From positions 159,695 through 223,694 of the forward strand of contig CAIKMS010000023.1 of NCBI GenBank assembly GCA_903828595.1: a stretch of 64,000 nt of DNA, written 5' to 3'. The position numbers and the translations under genes were made by a program. The notes beneath the pieces are model-generated. The model ran no database searches. It was not told the DNA's origin and saw nothing but the letters and a program-made list of their open reading frames with translations. This DNA is from an uncultured Pseudomonadota bacterium (GTDB taxonomy: Bacteria; Pseudomonadota; Gammaproteobacteria; Steroidobacterales; Steroidobacteraceae). Below, piece by piece: positions 35,962-46,019 of the stretch (its first letter is position 1; the number at the start of each line of letters is the position of its first letter).

Positions 35962-37008
35962 TTAATCCGTCCCCTCCAACGCCTCCAGTAGCGCATAGGG
36001 CATCTCAGTAAGCGACACCACCCTTTGCACACCACCTAATTCAATCGCCGCCTGCGGCATGCCGAAAACCACACAGGAATCTTCGGACTGTGCCAGCGTC
36101 TTAGCCCCCACCGCGTGCAGTAACTGCATGCCATGCGCCCCGTCCCGGCCCATTCCCGTCAGCAGCGCCGCCACCACGCCTCGACCCACCTGCTCGGCAG
36201 CGGATCGAAACAACACATCGACCGACGGTCGGCAATGGTTCACCGCAGGAGCCGTAAAGACCTTCAATGTACAGGCACTACCTTGACGAACGATGGTCGT
36301 ATGAAATCCACCCGGCGCAATCAGGCATAAACCGACCTCCAGTCGATCGCCATCAACAGCCTCACGAACTTCGTAATCGGTCAACCGATTCAGATGCTCA
36401 GCCATCGCTCGGGAAAACACCGGGGGGATGTGTTGAACCACCACCATCGGCGGCAGCCCCGGCGGCAACCGCGGCAGCAAGAAGCGCAGGGCTTCCACAC
36501 CCCCGGTCGAACCGCCTAACAAAATCAGTCGCTCCGCCGTCGACGCTTGGCGCCACGCATCAGGCAGAGAACGGCTGCTAGGGTCAGCGGGCAAAGGCTG
36601 GGTGATACGCCGCGATTGGGCAGCGGCCTTAATCTGTGTGATCAAGCGTCGAGCCGTTTGCGCTACGGCTTCGGCTGTATCCGGCTTTTTAACGACATCA
36701 ATGGCACCCGCGGCCAGCGCGGCCAGCGCTAGCTGTGATCCTGCTGGCGTCAACGCACTGATCACCACTACCGGTATAGGATGATGCTCCTGCAGGATCT
36801 TTAAGAAACTTAAGCCATCCATTCGTGGCATTTCCATATCCAGCGTAATCACATCCGGGTCTAACTCGAGAATTAAGTCACGCGCGATATAAGGATCGCT
36901 CGCCAACCCGACGACTTCAATGTGAGGATCACGCTCTAACACATCGCGAATCATCGAGCGCGCTATGGCCGAATCATCCACGATTAATACGCGCACTTTT
37001 TTTATCAC
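35962..37008 (-). CDS. cheB: Chemotaxis response regulator methylesterase CheB
   Basis: At 348 residues this is the usual length. The receiver has VLIVDDSAIARSM and Asp57 in ITLDMEMPRMDGLSFL. The C-terminal methylesterase/deamidase has the catalytic triad in LLGGSTGGVEALRF (Ser), VVQHIPPVFSRAMAEHLN (His) and GMGRDGAHGM (Asp). It removes methyl groups from receptor glutamates when phosphorylated by CheA. A matching CheR methyltransferase is not in the window. Confidence 0.95.
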   Translation of the reverse strand: MIKKVRVLIVDDSAIARSMIRDVLERDPHIEVVGLASDPYIARDLILELDPDVITLDMEMPRMDGLSFLKILQEHHPIPVVVISALTPAGSQLALAALAAGAIDVVKKPDTAEAVAQTARRLITQIKAAAQSRRITQPLPADPSSRSLPDAWRQASTAERLILLGGSTGGVEALRFLLPRLPPGLPPMVVVQHIPPVFSRAMAEHLNRLTDYEVREAVDGDRLEVGLCLIAPGGFHTTIVRQGSACTLKVFTAPAVNHCRPSVDVLFRSAAEQVGRGVVAALLTGMGRDGAHGMQLLHAVGAKTLAQSEDSCVVFGMPQAAIELGGVQRVVSLTEMPYALLEALEGTD

Positions 37009-37105
37009 GGCAGTGAGTCCGGGCTAGACCCACGGTGTGCAGCGCCAATAAGCCGATTAAGCATCTTTTTCCTGAACCGTCACGAACCGACCTTGAGCGA
37101 TTCTT

Positions 37106-38749
37106 CTAAAAATGTCTAAAGTCCGTATCGACCTGAGACTCTGCTCGAGACGATTTGAGCCTGGGCATAGGTATACGCCCAATCACCGGACGAACTAAGT
37201 TCGCGTGCGAATCCGCTGCACGCGACCGCAATGCGGCGACATTGTAGGAACCCGTGGCTGTCGTGGTGGTGATATCCGCCTCGGCTATCTGGGCCCGCTC
37301 GGACGGTTCATAAATCAAAGCCTGCAGCTTGCCTACGGTGGTTTTCATCGCCTCAGCCTGTGCGTCGAGCTGGTCGGCGGCACTGGCGCTTTGTTCGGCG
37401 CTAGAGGAATTACTGTGGGCAATTTTATCCATTTGGGACATGGCTTGATAAACCTGGGCGACTCCCAGCGATTGCTCATCCGCGGCGGTGGCGATAGCCC
37501 CAACCAGCAAATCGGTCGCAACCACCTTGTCGGTGATTTCTTTGAGGGAGTGGGCGACATCGGCGCTGCGCTCGGATCCGCGCTTAGCGCTGGAAATGGC
37601 GGTATCAATTTTAGTTGCGGTCTCGCGAGCCGCGGCCGCGCTACGCTGTGCCAACGAACGTACTTCATCGGCTACAACCGCAAACCCCGCGCCGGCCTCA
37701 CCGGCACGGGCCGCTTCAACAGCGGCATTAAGGGCTAAGATATTCGTTTGAAACGCGATTTCATCGATGTTTTTGACGATCTTAGCGACTTCGGCGCTGG
37801 CGCTACTGATCTCACTCATGGCCTGCGACATGGCGTCCATGTTAGACAATCCGGCACTGGCCACGGCCCGGGCATCCGAGGCCAGGTTCTTGGCCTTTTG
37901 CGAGTTGTCCGCCGTATTACGAATCATCGTTGACATCTCTTCTAATGCGGCACTGGTTTGCTCAATAGCGGAGGCTTGCTCACCGGCACCAACGGCCAGC
38001 GTTTGGCTGGCGATAGCCACTTGACGGGCTGCGGAGGCCGTCTCTTTAGCACCGCGATCTAAGCTGGCTGAAATAGCACCTAAGGCACGGCCTATAGCTC
38101 GAATCGTGAATCCGGAAAACACCATCGCGGCGGCTGCGCCTACCACCACCATCAGGATAAGCACCCAACTGGATGTGGTGGTTGATGACTTACCGGCCAC
38201 GGCGATGTTTTGCCCAATTTTCTCGATGTAGGACGAATCTGACTCAATCGCCTTTAATAAGCGATCAATGCTCGGATACTGTTCATTCTTGAGTACGCGC
38301 TGGTACTCGAGCATGTTCTTAAATTCATCATCCGCGTCGCTCTTTTCCAGCTCATCTAGGCGCGCGCGCGTGGTAAGAACAGCCTCATGGGCGTGTTTAA
38401 CCTCATCAAACAGGCGCCGATCCTCAGCATCGCTAATCAAATGCTCTTCGTATTGCTTGATTTGCGCCTGCAACAAGCTTTCGCTGGCGTTGATATGAGC
38501 CGTTAATTCTTTGGAATTAGCCGCCCCGCTGGCAATCTGCTGGCGATCCGCCAGCTGGCTGCGCACTTCTTTGGCCATGTCACTGAGAGTTACCAGGCTG
38601 GGGATGGTGTTATCCGCCAACTGACTGATATGCGAGCCCAGGCCGACCATCCTTACCAGCGCAAACCCACTGAGCAAAATAGCCAGCGCGATAAGAACGC
38701 CAAAGCCGACCTTAATCTGTCGCGTTACTGTCCAATCGTGCATGTTCAT
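37106..38749 (-). CDS. Methyl-accepting chemotaxis protein
   Basis: This 547-residue receptor has an N-terminal membrane helix (about 11-32), a periplasmic four-helix-bundle type segment to about 190 rich in charged helices, a second membrane helix (about 192-214), and a cytoplasmic coiled coil with the hairpin tip [22 protein letters not shown] (seen near 37690-37760), the CheA/CheW docking point. The region after the second membrane helix is short and I see no clear HAMP domain. A 60-residue Ser/Thr/Arg-rich tail ends in DTDFRHF with no canonical CheR tether. It is the only receptor in the cluster and so the likely input. Confidence 0.93.
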   Translation of the reverse strand: MNMHDWTVTRQIKVGFGVLIALAILLSGFALVRMVGLGSHISQLADNTIPSLVTLSDMAKEVRSQLADRQQIASGAANSKELTAHINASESLLQAQIKQYEEHLISDAEDRRLFDEVKHAHEAVLTTRARLDELEKSDADDEFKNMLEYQRVLKNEQYPSIDRLLKAIESDSSYIEKIGQNIAVAGKSSTTTSSWVLILMVVVGAAAAMVFSGFTIRAIGRALGAISASLDRGAKETASAARQVAIASQTLAVGAGEQASAIEQTSAALEEMSTMIRNTADNSQKAKNLASDARAVASAGLSNMDAMSQAMSEISSASAEVAKIVKNIDEIAFQTNILALNAAVEAARAGEAGAGFAVVADEVRSLAQRSAAAARETATKIDTAISSAKRGSERSADVAHSLKEITDKVVATDLLVGAIATAADEQSLGVAQVYQAMSQMDKIAHSNSSSAEQSASAADQLDAQAEAMKTTVGKLQALIYEPSERAQIAEADITTTTATGSYNVAALRSRAADSHANLVRPVIGRIPMPRLKSSRAESQVDTDFRHF

Positions 38750-38789
38750 AGGGGCGTCTCGACGGCAGGGTGAGTAAAAAATGTCAGAA

Positions 38790-39281
38790 TCAGCGTAATA
38801 CTAGGCTGCTTTCTTTAGCCAAAACAGTATCGATATTCAACAAGATCAAAAGGCCAACTGAGGTTGTGGCGACACCCGCTAGATAGTCCGCCTCAATAGC
38901 CCCGGCAAAGTCCGGCACCGGACCTAGCTGTTCGGCACTGACTACCAGGACATCGTCAACACCATCAACGACCGCACCAATTTGAAGCCGGGCAACGGAC
39001 GATCCCACCTCAAAGACAATGATGCAGGAACGATCGTCGTAGTCGACACTGGCCATTGCAAATTTTGCCCGCAAGTCAATGACCGGTAACACGGACCCGC
39101 GCAGGTTAATCACCCCACGCACGTGGGCCGGCATTAACGGCACACTGGTGATCGCGCACAAGCGGATCACCTCACGCACACTGCGTATGGGCACGGCGTA
39201 ACGGGCCGTCCCCAAATGGAAGGCCAAATAGCGCCCTGCCACCGGCGGGCTGCTCGCCGTAGCGGCGTCAGGGGCTGTCAT
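38790..39281 (-). CDS. cheW: CheW coupling protein
   Basis: The protein has 163 residues from the ATG at 39281 (CAGG eight bases upstream); an in-frame GTG gives seven more. [43 protein letters not shown] and [10 protein letters not shown] are the beta-barrel landmarks of CheW. It links the receptor to CheA. The start overlaps the cheA 3' end by 14 bases. Confidence 0.93.
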   Translation of the reverse strand: MTAPDAATASSPPVAGRYLAFHLGTARYAVPIRSVREVIRLCAITSVPLMPAHVRGVINLRGSVLPVIDLRAKFAMASVDYDDRSCIIVFEVGSSVARLQIGAVVDGVDDVLVVSAEQLGPVPDFAGAIEADYLAGVATTSVGLLILLNIDTVLAKESSLVLR

Positions 39282-41472
39282 GCCGTACCTGCTGCGGTGC
39301 ACGCACGAGGGTTTCTGCGTTGAGAATCAGGCCTACCGAGCCATCACCCAGCACCGCTCCGCCGACGATCGCGGATTGGCTTTCAAAAGTCGGCCCCAGG
39401 GTTTTGATGATCATGTCTTGTTTGCCTAGCAACTCATCTACCAAGATCGCGCGTTGTACGCCGGCCGACTCCACCAAGATGATCACGCCGTCCTGCGGTG
39501 CCGCACAGCGCATGGGCTTACGCAGAAATTGACCCAGGCGCAAAATCGGAATGGCATTACCGCGTACGCTCACCAGCTCCCCCTGTTCATGGACGGTACT
39601 GATCGCATCGACTAGGGGTCGAAAACACTCGCGCACCGCCAAGGTGGGAATGACGTATCGCTCTGTGCCTAAACCGACCAATAAGCCATCGATAATCGCC
39701 AGTGTGAGCGGCAATCGAATCGTGAAGCGGGTCCCGGTGCCCATCGCGGAGTCTATCTTGATGTTGCCACGCAAACTCTCAATGTGCCCGCGCACCACAT
39801 CCATACCCACGCCACGCCCCGACAGATCAGTCACCGTTTGTGCCGTGGAAAAGCCCGGAAGAAACATCAGATCCAGCAACTGGGAATCCCCCAAGACGGC
39901 TGATTCATCAATCAAACCCTTGGCGATGGCCACGCTGCGCATCCGTTGCGGATCAATGCCGCGACCGTCATCCGAAACGCGAATGACCACACCGCCGTGT
40001 TGATGCCCGGCAAAAAGCGTGATCGTCGCCGTGGGTGGTTTAGAGCAAGCCAATCGCTCTGCCGGTGTTTCTACGCCGTGATCCACCGCATTACGAATCA
40101 TGTGCACCAAAGGATCGCCCATTTTATCGACGAGGTGACGATCGAGTTCGGTGTCTTCCCCTTCCAGCACCAGTCGGACTTGTTTGCCCTCGCGCGCCGC
40201 TAAGTCACGAACTAAACGACCCATTTTTCTAAACAGTGCTCGTATAGGCACCGTACGTAACGACAGCGCATTGCGCTGCAGCTCGCGGGTAATTCGAATC
40301 AATCGACGCATGTCTTGAGTCAGATCAATACCCGAGACCTGCAGTGCCGGACTCTCAATGACCAACGACTGCGCTACGACGAGTTCACCGACGAGGTTCA
40401 CCAGTGCGTCGAGCTTGGCCGCGTCTATACGCACGCTGTCGGCGTCAGATACAGGACGTGGCGCCTCGGCACCCCAATGCCCCGGCACTAAGTCGGCTTC
40501 GCCGAACTCGCCGGGCTGATCGTCACTGTCCTTAGCGCTAGGCGGCGATAGCGGTGCCGATACGGGCGCTGCTGCCCCGGTTATGGCGCGTTGGACCAGT
40601 GCAATCACCGGTTGTACCGACAGACGAATCGGCGTTGCGGGGCCGGCGGATTTAACCTGAGCGCCCACCTGATGCGTGCAATCAGCCAGTGCATCCGCAC
40701 CGGCTAAAATGGCATCAATAACCGGCTTGGTCACCGCCAGCCCACCACTGCGCACCAGCTCCAGCAGTGACTCCAACTCATGAGCCAACAGTTGCAGAGC
40801 CTCGAGCTTTAAAAATCCGGCACTGCCCTTAAAGGTATGAAACGCGCGAAAGATTGCATTGATCCCGGCTGTCGATTGGGGGTTTTCCTCAATCAGCAAA
40901 ACCGATTGTTCAACCTCCTGCAGCAAGTCTATGGACTCGTTGTAAAACTCGCGCAGCAGCTCATGGTCGGCCCCTAAATCCAACAAAATTGTGTCACCCA
41001 CCCCGTCACTTTGGGGTGCCGTAGGCAATAAGACAGCGCTTGGGTGTGGGCTGGAATCGGTCAGGCCGGGTTGGCAGGACGGCTCAATCGTTGCAAAGGT
41101 ACTGCTGGGTAATCCCCAGGCAGCGGGAATGACGGGAGTGAGCTGCGAAGTCACCGTGCTTTCCAGCCACTGCATCATCCAGTCGTGCCAGGCATAAAGG
41201 TCTTGGATAAGCGCTCCGGTGAATCCCGACCCTTCATCGAGCCCGTCAAGCCAAAGCCGGGGCAGCTGGAGTGCATGGGTAAAATCAGCCGGGAACGTCA
41301 CGGTGCAGGATGCGACGTTAAGTTGCGTCAAAAGCGTTTTAATACCGCGTAAACCCCGGTCGGAGTTTTCTTCAACAAAGGCCAACTCTTCGGCCAGTTG
41401 ACCCAGTACGGCCGATAGGCCGTCCAGCACGCCCAGCGAGATGGGATCATCCGGCTTATTCATGAGGGGCAC
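39268..41472 (-). CDS. cheA: Chemotaxis histidine kinase CheA
   Basis: This is a 734-residue kinase. The first 160 residues are an unusual extension rich in Leu and Trp, with no family I recognise. The HPt domain follows (about 165-290) with phospho-His212 in FRAFHTFKGSAGFL. The dimerisation helices start near 345 (VRIDAAKLDALVNLVGELVV). The ATPase has LVHMIRNAVDHGVE (N box), VSDDGRGID and GRGVGMDVV, and the CheW-like end (about 595-725) contains VRGNAIPILRLGQFL. No P2 CheY-binding domain is obvious. GTG at 41472 has AGG four bases upstream; an ATG nine bases later is possible. It heads the five-gene minus-strand cluster. Confidence 0.93.
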   Translation of the reverse strand: MPLMNKPDDPISLGVLDGLSAVLGQLAEELAFVEENSDRGLRGIKTLLTQLNVASCTVTFPADFTHALQLPRLWLDGLDEGSGFTGALIQDLYAWHDWMMQWLESTVTSQLTPVIPAAWGLPSSTFATIEPSCQPGLTDSSPHPSAVLLPTAPQSDGVGDTILLDLGADHELLREFYNESIDLLQEVEQSVLLIEENPQSTAGINAIFRAFHTFKGSAGFLKLEALQLLAHELESLLELVRSGGLAVTKPVIDAILAGADALADCTHQVGAQVKSAGPATPIRLSVQPVIALVQRAITGAAAPVSAPLSPPSAKDSDDQPGEFGEADLVPGHWGAEAPRPVSDADSVRIDAAKLDALVNLVGELVVAQSLVIESPALQVSGIDLTQDMRRLIRITRELQRNALSLRTVPIRALFRKMGRLVRDLAAREGKQVRLVLEGEDTELDRHLVDKMGDPLVHMIRNAVDHGVETPAERLACSKPPTATITLFAGHQHGGVVIRVSDDGRGIDPQRMRSVAIAKGLIDESAVLGDSQLLDLMFLPGFSTAQTVTDLSGRGVGMDVVRGHIESLRGNIKIDSAMGTGTRFTIRLPLTLAIIDGLLVGLGTERYVIPTLAVRECFRPLVDAISTVHEQGELVSVRGNAIPILRLGQFLRKPMRCAAPQDGVIILVESAGVQRAILVDELLGKQDMIIKTLGPTFESQSAIVGGAVLGDGSVGLILNAETLVRAPQQVRHDSP

Positions 41473-41700
41473 GACGCCTATCCAGGGTTAAAGCGTTGTT
41501 ATCTTACCGTGAAACCCGGGCTCAAAGACGACCAGGCCGGCCTTTTTGCACCCACAAGCGCACGCACAGGCGCATCCACCGGCGCCGCTGCGGCAGTCAT
41601 CAAGTCAGGTGCCGTGACACCGTGCGCCAGCCAGAGTTAGTCTTAAGCCCTGTAGTGACGCCTGTTATGGTGTGCGACCGGATCTGCCCGAAGGACCCTC

Positions 41701-42765
41701 ATGAAACTTGCACTGGCCTACCTTTTACTCAGCACCCTGGCGCTGGCCAACGGTGCTTTTGCGCAAGACCCCAAGACGCTGAGGATTCTGACTTGGGATG
41801 GGTATGTACCCGCCGACGTGGCCGAGGACTTTCGCAAAGAAACCGGAATTAAAATTCAAGTCACTCTTTCGGGAAACGAGGACATCATCGCTCGGCTGCG
41901 TGCCTCGGCCGGAGCCGGGTTTGATCTGGCCCAACCGTCGCAGGATCGCATCACCGGGCCGCAACAGCAGTACCGAATTTACAAACCGATCGACCTTACG
42001 CGCATCCACACCGATCGGTTTCTGACCAACATGTTAGAGAACGTCAAATCCAACACGACCGTCAACGGCAAACTCTACGGTGTGCCGTTCTTATGGGGCG
42101 CTGAGGGTCTGGCCGTGAACAGTCGCCGTGCCCAGGTGTCGGATTATTTGGATTTGTGCAAGCCTCAACTGTCAGGCAAAACCGCCCTGCGATTACGGCG
42201 GCCAACGATCATCGCTTTTGCTTTTGCGATGGGTAAAGACCCCTTCGCGCTCTACGCCGACCCCAAGGCGTATGGAAAAATGCTAGACGAGGTCGGCGAG
42301 CAACTCATCGCCTGTAAATCGCACCTGCATTTTTTCTTTGACGCGGCCGGCGAGGTGCAAGACGCCATGCGCGCCGACAAAGTAACCGCCGCTATGCTGT
42401 GGGACTCAGCCACCTGGGATCTCAACCGGGAGAACCCCTACGTACGCTACGTCAATCCTAAGTCCGGTTCCTTAGCCTGGCTGATGACGTTTGCGCTTCC
42501 TGCCCAAGGCCAAAATGACGACGCGGCCTACGCCTGGATTAACTATACGCTGCGCCCAGACATCGCCGCCCGAATCACTCAATCCACTGGCAACTTCACG
42601 GCCACCAAAGGCACCTTGGGTTTGGTAGACCCGCGTTTAAAAGCTCAGTTCTTTGAGAGCTTCCCCGAGGGTGTTAATAACCTGCATTGGTATCCGTCGG
42701 TACCTGCCGGAATTGAAGACATGGAAGCGCGCATGTTACTGCGCGTCAAAACAGCGCAGCGCTAA
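41701..42765 (+). CDS. Periplasmic polyamine-type solute-binding protein (PotD/PotF-like), orphan
   Basis: The 354-residue protein has a signal peptide (MKLALAYLLLSTLALANGAFAQ) and AAGGA six bases before the ATG. TLRILTWDGYVPADVAEDFRKE and an ASAGAGFDLAQPSQDRI strand-turn are typical of family 1 polyamine-binding proteins, and YGVPFLWGAEGLAVN and WYPSVPAGIEDMEARML fit the hinge and C-terminal lobe. No permease or ATPase gene lies beside it, so it either serves a transporter encoded elsewhere or acts as a sensor. It is divergent from the che cluster, and a signal-sensing link is possible but unproven. Confidence 0.85.
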   Translation: MKLALAYLLLSTLALANGAFAQDPKTLRILTWDGYVPADVAEDFRKETGIKIQVTLSGNEDIIARLRASAGAGFDLAQPSQDRITGPQQQYRIYKPIDLTRIHTDRFLTNMLENVKSNTTVNGKLYGVPFLWGAEGLAVNSRRAQVSDYLDLCKPQLSGKTALRLRRPTIIAFAFAMGKDPFALYADPKAYGKMLDEVGEQLIACKSHLHFFFDAAGEVQDAMRADKVTAAMLWDSATWDLNRENPYVRYVNPKSGSLAWLMTFALPAQGQNDDAAYAWINYTLRPDIAARITQSTGNFTATKGTLGLVDPRLKAQFFESFPEGVNNLHWYPSVPAGIEDMEARMLLRVKTAQR

Positions 42766-42812
42766 ACGGCCAGGTCAGCGCCAGCTCACTGACGCTCACG
42801 AATAGGGTTCGC

Positions 42813-44051
42813 TTACGGGGTGTGCAACTTAGCCGCCACAGCGGCAAAGAAGTCCGTGTCATCAATGACGTCGCGACCGGACGGCTTAGATCGTGCACTC
42901 CAAACCACGATCACCAGATGCTCTTGCGGGTTAACGTAAAGAAACTGACCGAAGATTCCGATGGCTGCGAACGAACCCTGGCTGTCCGGATGATCAGGCG
43001 TCGGTAGCGAGGGCCACCAAAAATACCCGTAGTCCAGCTTTTGGCCACCGGCCAATTGTTTGGGCGACCCGGCAACAGCCACCCAATCTTGCGGCAGAAT
43101 CGGCTCGCCACCGGCCAGTCCGTTGTTGAGGATAAATAGCCCAAACCGACCGTAATCGCGAAGACGGGCGCTAAAGCCACTCCCGGCAATCTCTCGCCCC
43201 TGCGGTGAAGCCAGCCACCAGGTCGCGTCATCCTCCATACCAAATCGCGCCCAAATCCGCTCGGACAAATAATCCGCTAACGGACGTGAAATCGCGTTGT
43301 GTAAGACCTCTCCGGCGATTTGGGTTTCACCGGTGGAATAGTTATTGACCGTGCCAGCGGCGGCCGCACGCGACAACGAGGCCATAAAATCAATGGCCGC
43401 ACCGGGCTGCTGTGCAATTTGGATATCCAACAAGCGCCGTCGGTCGGAGTGCGGATCGGTGTAGGTTTCGTTCCAGCGTACTCCCGATGACATCATCAAA
43501 ACGTTACGTAGCGACACGCCCTCGTACGCACTTCCCACCAGCTTCGGTACGTACTGGGTAACAGGATCGTCCAAGCTTTGAATCAACCCCTGTTTTAGTG
43601 CCGCGCCGATCAGGGTTGAAGTGATCGATTTGGCCATCGACATCGACATCCAGCGGGTTTTCTCATTGTTACCCAGCTGGTAGGTTTCTAGGGCAACGCC
43701 ACCGTCCTTCAGCACCAGCAGACCCGTCACGCGATTCAGTGCCAGATAGTCCACTAAGTCCCAGCTTTTACCACCCGACTGAAACGTCAACTGGTTAAGC
43801 CGCACGGACGCCGCGGGCAACGGGTAAACACGGGCACCATGCTTCACCGTGCGCGTGGGAAACAACCGGTCAATATTACGAAAGGTGTTCACGGCAAGAT
43901 CGGGGGTCAAAGCGCCGTCATACATTTGCCGCACCGTACCGATGGCCTCGTGAGCGTGCGGATTAGACACCGGTGCGCTGAACACTACGCCTGGGCGAAG
44001 CAGGAAGGCGACAACAAAAGGCGTTAAAACGCTAGCTCGAAGAATCCGCAT
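42813..44051 (-). CDS. Exported serine hydrolase, beta-lactamase class C-like (S12 family)
   Basis: The 412-residue protein has an N-terminal signal (VLTPFVVAFLLRPGVVFSAP). The S-x-x-K motif is S138-M-A-K141 within MSMSMAKSITSTLIGAALK, the second motif is the YST in NNYSTGETQ, and a late YGYFWWPSLP replaces the KTG region. These proteins include esterases, D-aminopeptidases and 6-aminohexanoate hydrolases as well as beta-lactamases, so resistance should not be assumed. It stands alone and converges on the binding-protein gene. Confidence 0.88.
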   Translation of the reverse strand: MRILRASVLTPFVVAFLLRPGVVFSAPVSNPHAHEAIGTVRQMYDGALTPDLAVNTFRNIDRLFPTRTVKHGARVYPLPAASVRLNQLTFQSGGKSWDLVDYLALNRVTGLLVLKDGGVALETYQLGNNEKTRWMSMSMAKSITSTLIGAALKQGLIQSLDDPVTQYVPKLVGSAYEGVSLRNVLMMSSGVRWNETYTDPHSDRRRLLDIQIAQQPGAAIDFMASLSRAAAAGTVNNYSTGETQIAGEVLHNAISRPLADYLSERIWARFGMEDDATWWLASPQGREIAGSGFSARLRDYGRFGLFILNNGLAGGEPILPQDWVAVAGSPKQLAGGQKLDYGYFWWPSLPTPDHPDSQGSFAAIGIFGQFLYVNPQEHLVIVVWSARSKPSGRDVIDDTDFFAAVAAKLHTP

Positions 44052-44330
44052 GTTAAGGTCTCTTTCTGCGCACTAAGGACGGCAAGTTAAGACTACCTCA
44101 TCAAAGCCTCGACAACCGCACCCTTTAAATCATCACCTTGCGCTGCGTCTGTCGCTAAGCGTTAGGGATACAGACCGGTCCCTTGCCATTGCAATTACCG
44201 TTGCCTTGCCCTGACCATTGCCCGGAAACAACCTCGCACCGACGGCCCCTTACCTGCCGTAGCAGAGGCCAACGCGTCTGCGATACTATGGATGCCGCAG
44301 TGCGTCGCTTTTGCGTCAGCAGGTGAGATC

Positions 44331-46019
44331 ATGAGCTTTATTTTCAGCCAGCGGGTCGTTGCGGCGAACAAGGTTGCGGCGAACAAGGTTGCGACGAACA
44401 AGGTCACATCGATCGTGGATTTTATTGCCACTCGGGTGAATGCTTATTGTCGATCCCAGCCTTTTGTAACCGTGCTGTTGGGTCTTGCCCTAGTAATGGC
44501 AGGCGCTGCACCGGACATGGCTCGTGCGTCGGATGAGACCCCCTCATTGCCCTTCGCTCCGCAGGCTAATCCGGATCGCCCCGCCGATGGCTGCAAGTCA
44601 GGCTCCGAAAACAGCAGCTTCTTCACCCGGTTGAGCGATGCATACGCCACACATCTACAGTGGAACGGCGCGGATCCTTCCTTGCCAGCGGCTAAGGTGG
44701 TGGGCGGCGCGGAAATACCGGTGTCTAATCCACCGTGGCCGTACGCCACCTGGAACGTCGGTGGTACCCCGGCCATCGGCGTGGAGAACCTGACGTCAAA
44801 CGCGCTAATGGATGCGCTGTATTGCGGACAGGGCGGACAGCGCCTGAAGGACAGTCGTTTCACTATTTACGGCTGGCTTCAACCGGGCGGCAATATCAGC
44901 ACGTCGCACACGCGCTTTAACTACGCGACCGGCACGGGTGGCAATTACCCGGCGGCCTACTCCGTTCAGCCAAACACCGTACAAATGGATCAGTTCGCCA
45001 TTTACTTTGAGCGCACACCCGATGAGATTCAGCGCGATCACTTTGATTGGGGCTATCGACTCACTGGGCTCTACGGAACAGATTATAAATACACATTTAC
45101 TAACGGAATTCTGAGTCACCAGTACACAGCCAACGCCCGGCAATACGGCTTTGATCCCGTCATGTACTACTTAGACTTTTGGTTTCCAAAGATCGCTCAG
45201 GGTCTAAACCTGCGGGTAGGTCGGTACATATCGATCCCCGATATTGAAGCCCAGTTAGCGCCTAACAACATTACTTACAGCCATTCCCTACTCTACACCT
45301 ACGATCCCTATACCCAGCATGGTGTGATGGCCACGTTGAAGCTCAACGCGAACTGGCAGCTTCAGTCTGGAATCTCAGCGGGTAATGACGTGGCACCTTG
45401 GGTATCGGGCGAGCGCCACCTAACGCCAACGGCATGCGTGGTGTGGACTTCGAACTCCGGCCGCGACAGTCTTTATCCGTGTCTTAATGCTATAAACGAC
45501 AGCCATTGGCGCTGGAACAACATCCAGCAGGCAGTCACCACTTGGTATCACAAGTTTAACGCCAACTGGCACATGGATACTGAGCTCTGGTACATGTGGC
45601 AGTCACAAACACCGAATGTCAACAACGCCGCAGGGCTGGCCGAAATTGCCCAAAGCTACGGCAACCTAAAGTACGGCGCGCCCGCAGGTGCGCAATGTCA
45701 GCCTTTGCTTAAAACCTGCTATTCGTACGAGTACGCTTTAGTTAATTACATCAATTACACCATCGGACCACGGGATCTAATGACCTTCAGATCCGATTAT
45801 CTCAATGATGCGCGCGGCCAACGCACCGGCTTTAAAACGCGCTTTTATGAGTTTGATTTAAGTTATACGCACTGGGTAGGTGATTCCATCGAACTGCGCC
45901 CGGAATTACGTTTTGAGCACGCAGCTGACGTCGACGCCTATGACAATCCCAGCGCCATACCCGGCCAAGGTAAGCATTCGCAGCTAATGTTTGCGGCCGA
46001 TGCTGTCTTACATTTTTAA
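44331..46019 (+). CDS. Outer-membrane beta-barrel protein (BBP2/porin-like)
   Basis: The protein has 562 residues from the ATG at 44331, with AGGTGA five bases upstream. The N-terminus is unusual: about 45 residues including three VAANK/VATNK repeats precede the export segment (FVTVLLGLALVMAGAAPDMARA). The mature protein has FTIYGWLQPGGNISTSHTRFN, DFWFPKIAQGLNLRVGRYISIPD and YEYALVNYINYTIGPRDLMTFRS, ending SQLMFAADAVLHF with a terminal Phe. This suits the barrel family seen in DUF1597/BBP2 proteins. The substrate is unknown. Confidence 0.8.
   Translation: MSFIFSQRVVAANKVAANKVATNKVTSIVDFIATRVNAYCRSQPFVTVLLGLALVMAGAAPDMARASDETPSLPFAPQANPDRPADGCKSGSENSSFFTRLSDAYATHLQWNGADPSLPAAKVVGGAEIPVSNPPWPYATWNVGGTPAIGVENLTSNALMDALYCGQGGQRLKDSRFTIYGWLQPGGNISTSHTRFNYATGTGGNYPAAYSVQPNTVQMDQFAIYFERTPDEIQRDHFDWGYRLTGLYGTDYKYTFTNGILSHQYTANARQYGFDPVMYYLDFWFPKIAQGLNLRVGRYISIPDIEAQLAPNNITYSHSLLYTYDPYTQHGVMATLKLNANWQLQSGISAGNDVAPWVSGERHLTPTACVVWTSNSGRDSLYPCLNAINDSHWRWNNIQQAVTTWYHKFNANWHMDTELWYMWQSQTPNVNNAAGLAEIAQSYGNLKYGAPAGAQCQPLLKTCYSYEYALVNYINYTIGPRDLMTFRSDYLNDARGQRTGFKTRFYEFDLSYTHWVGDSIELRPELRFEHAADVDAYDNPSAIPGQGKHSQLMFAADAVLHF
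44358..44402 (+). repeat. 15-bp tandem repeat inside the beta-barrel gene
   Basis: GTTGCGGCGAACAAG occurs twice and GTTGCGACGAACAAG once, head to tail. It encodes Val-Ala-Ala-Asn-Lys, Val-Ala-Ala-Asn-Lys, Val-Ala-Thr-Asn-Lys. The unit is a multiple of three, so changes in copy number keep the frame and alter the length before the signal peptide. Confidence 0.9.

Noticed and set aside
42813..44051. Antibiotic-resistance beta-lactamase
   Set aside because: The S-x-x-K fold is present, but the second and third motifs differ from class C enzymes, and many esterases and peptidases share this family.
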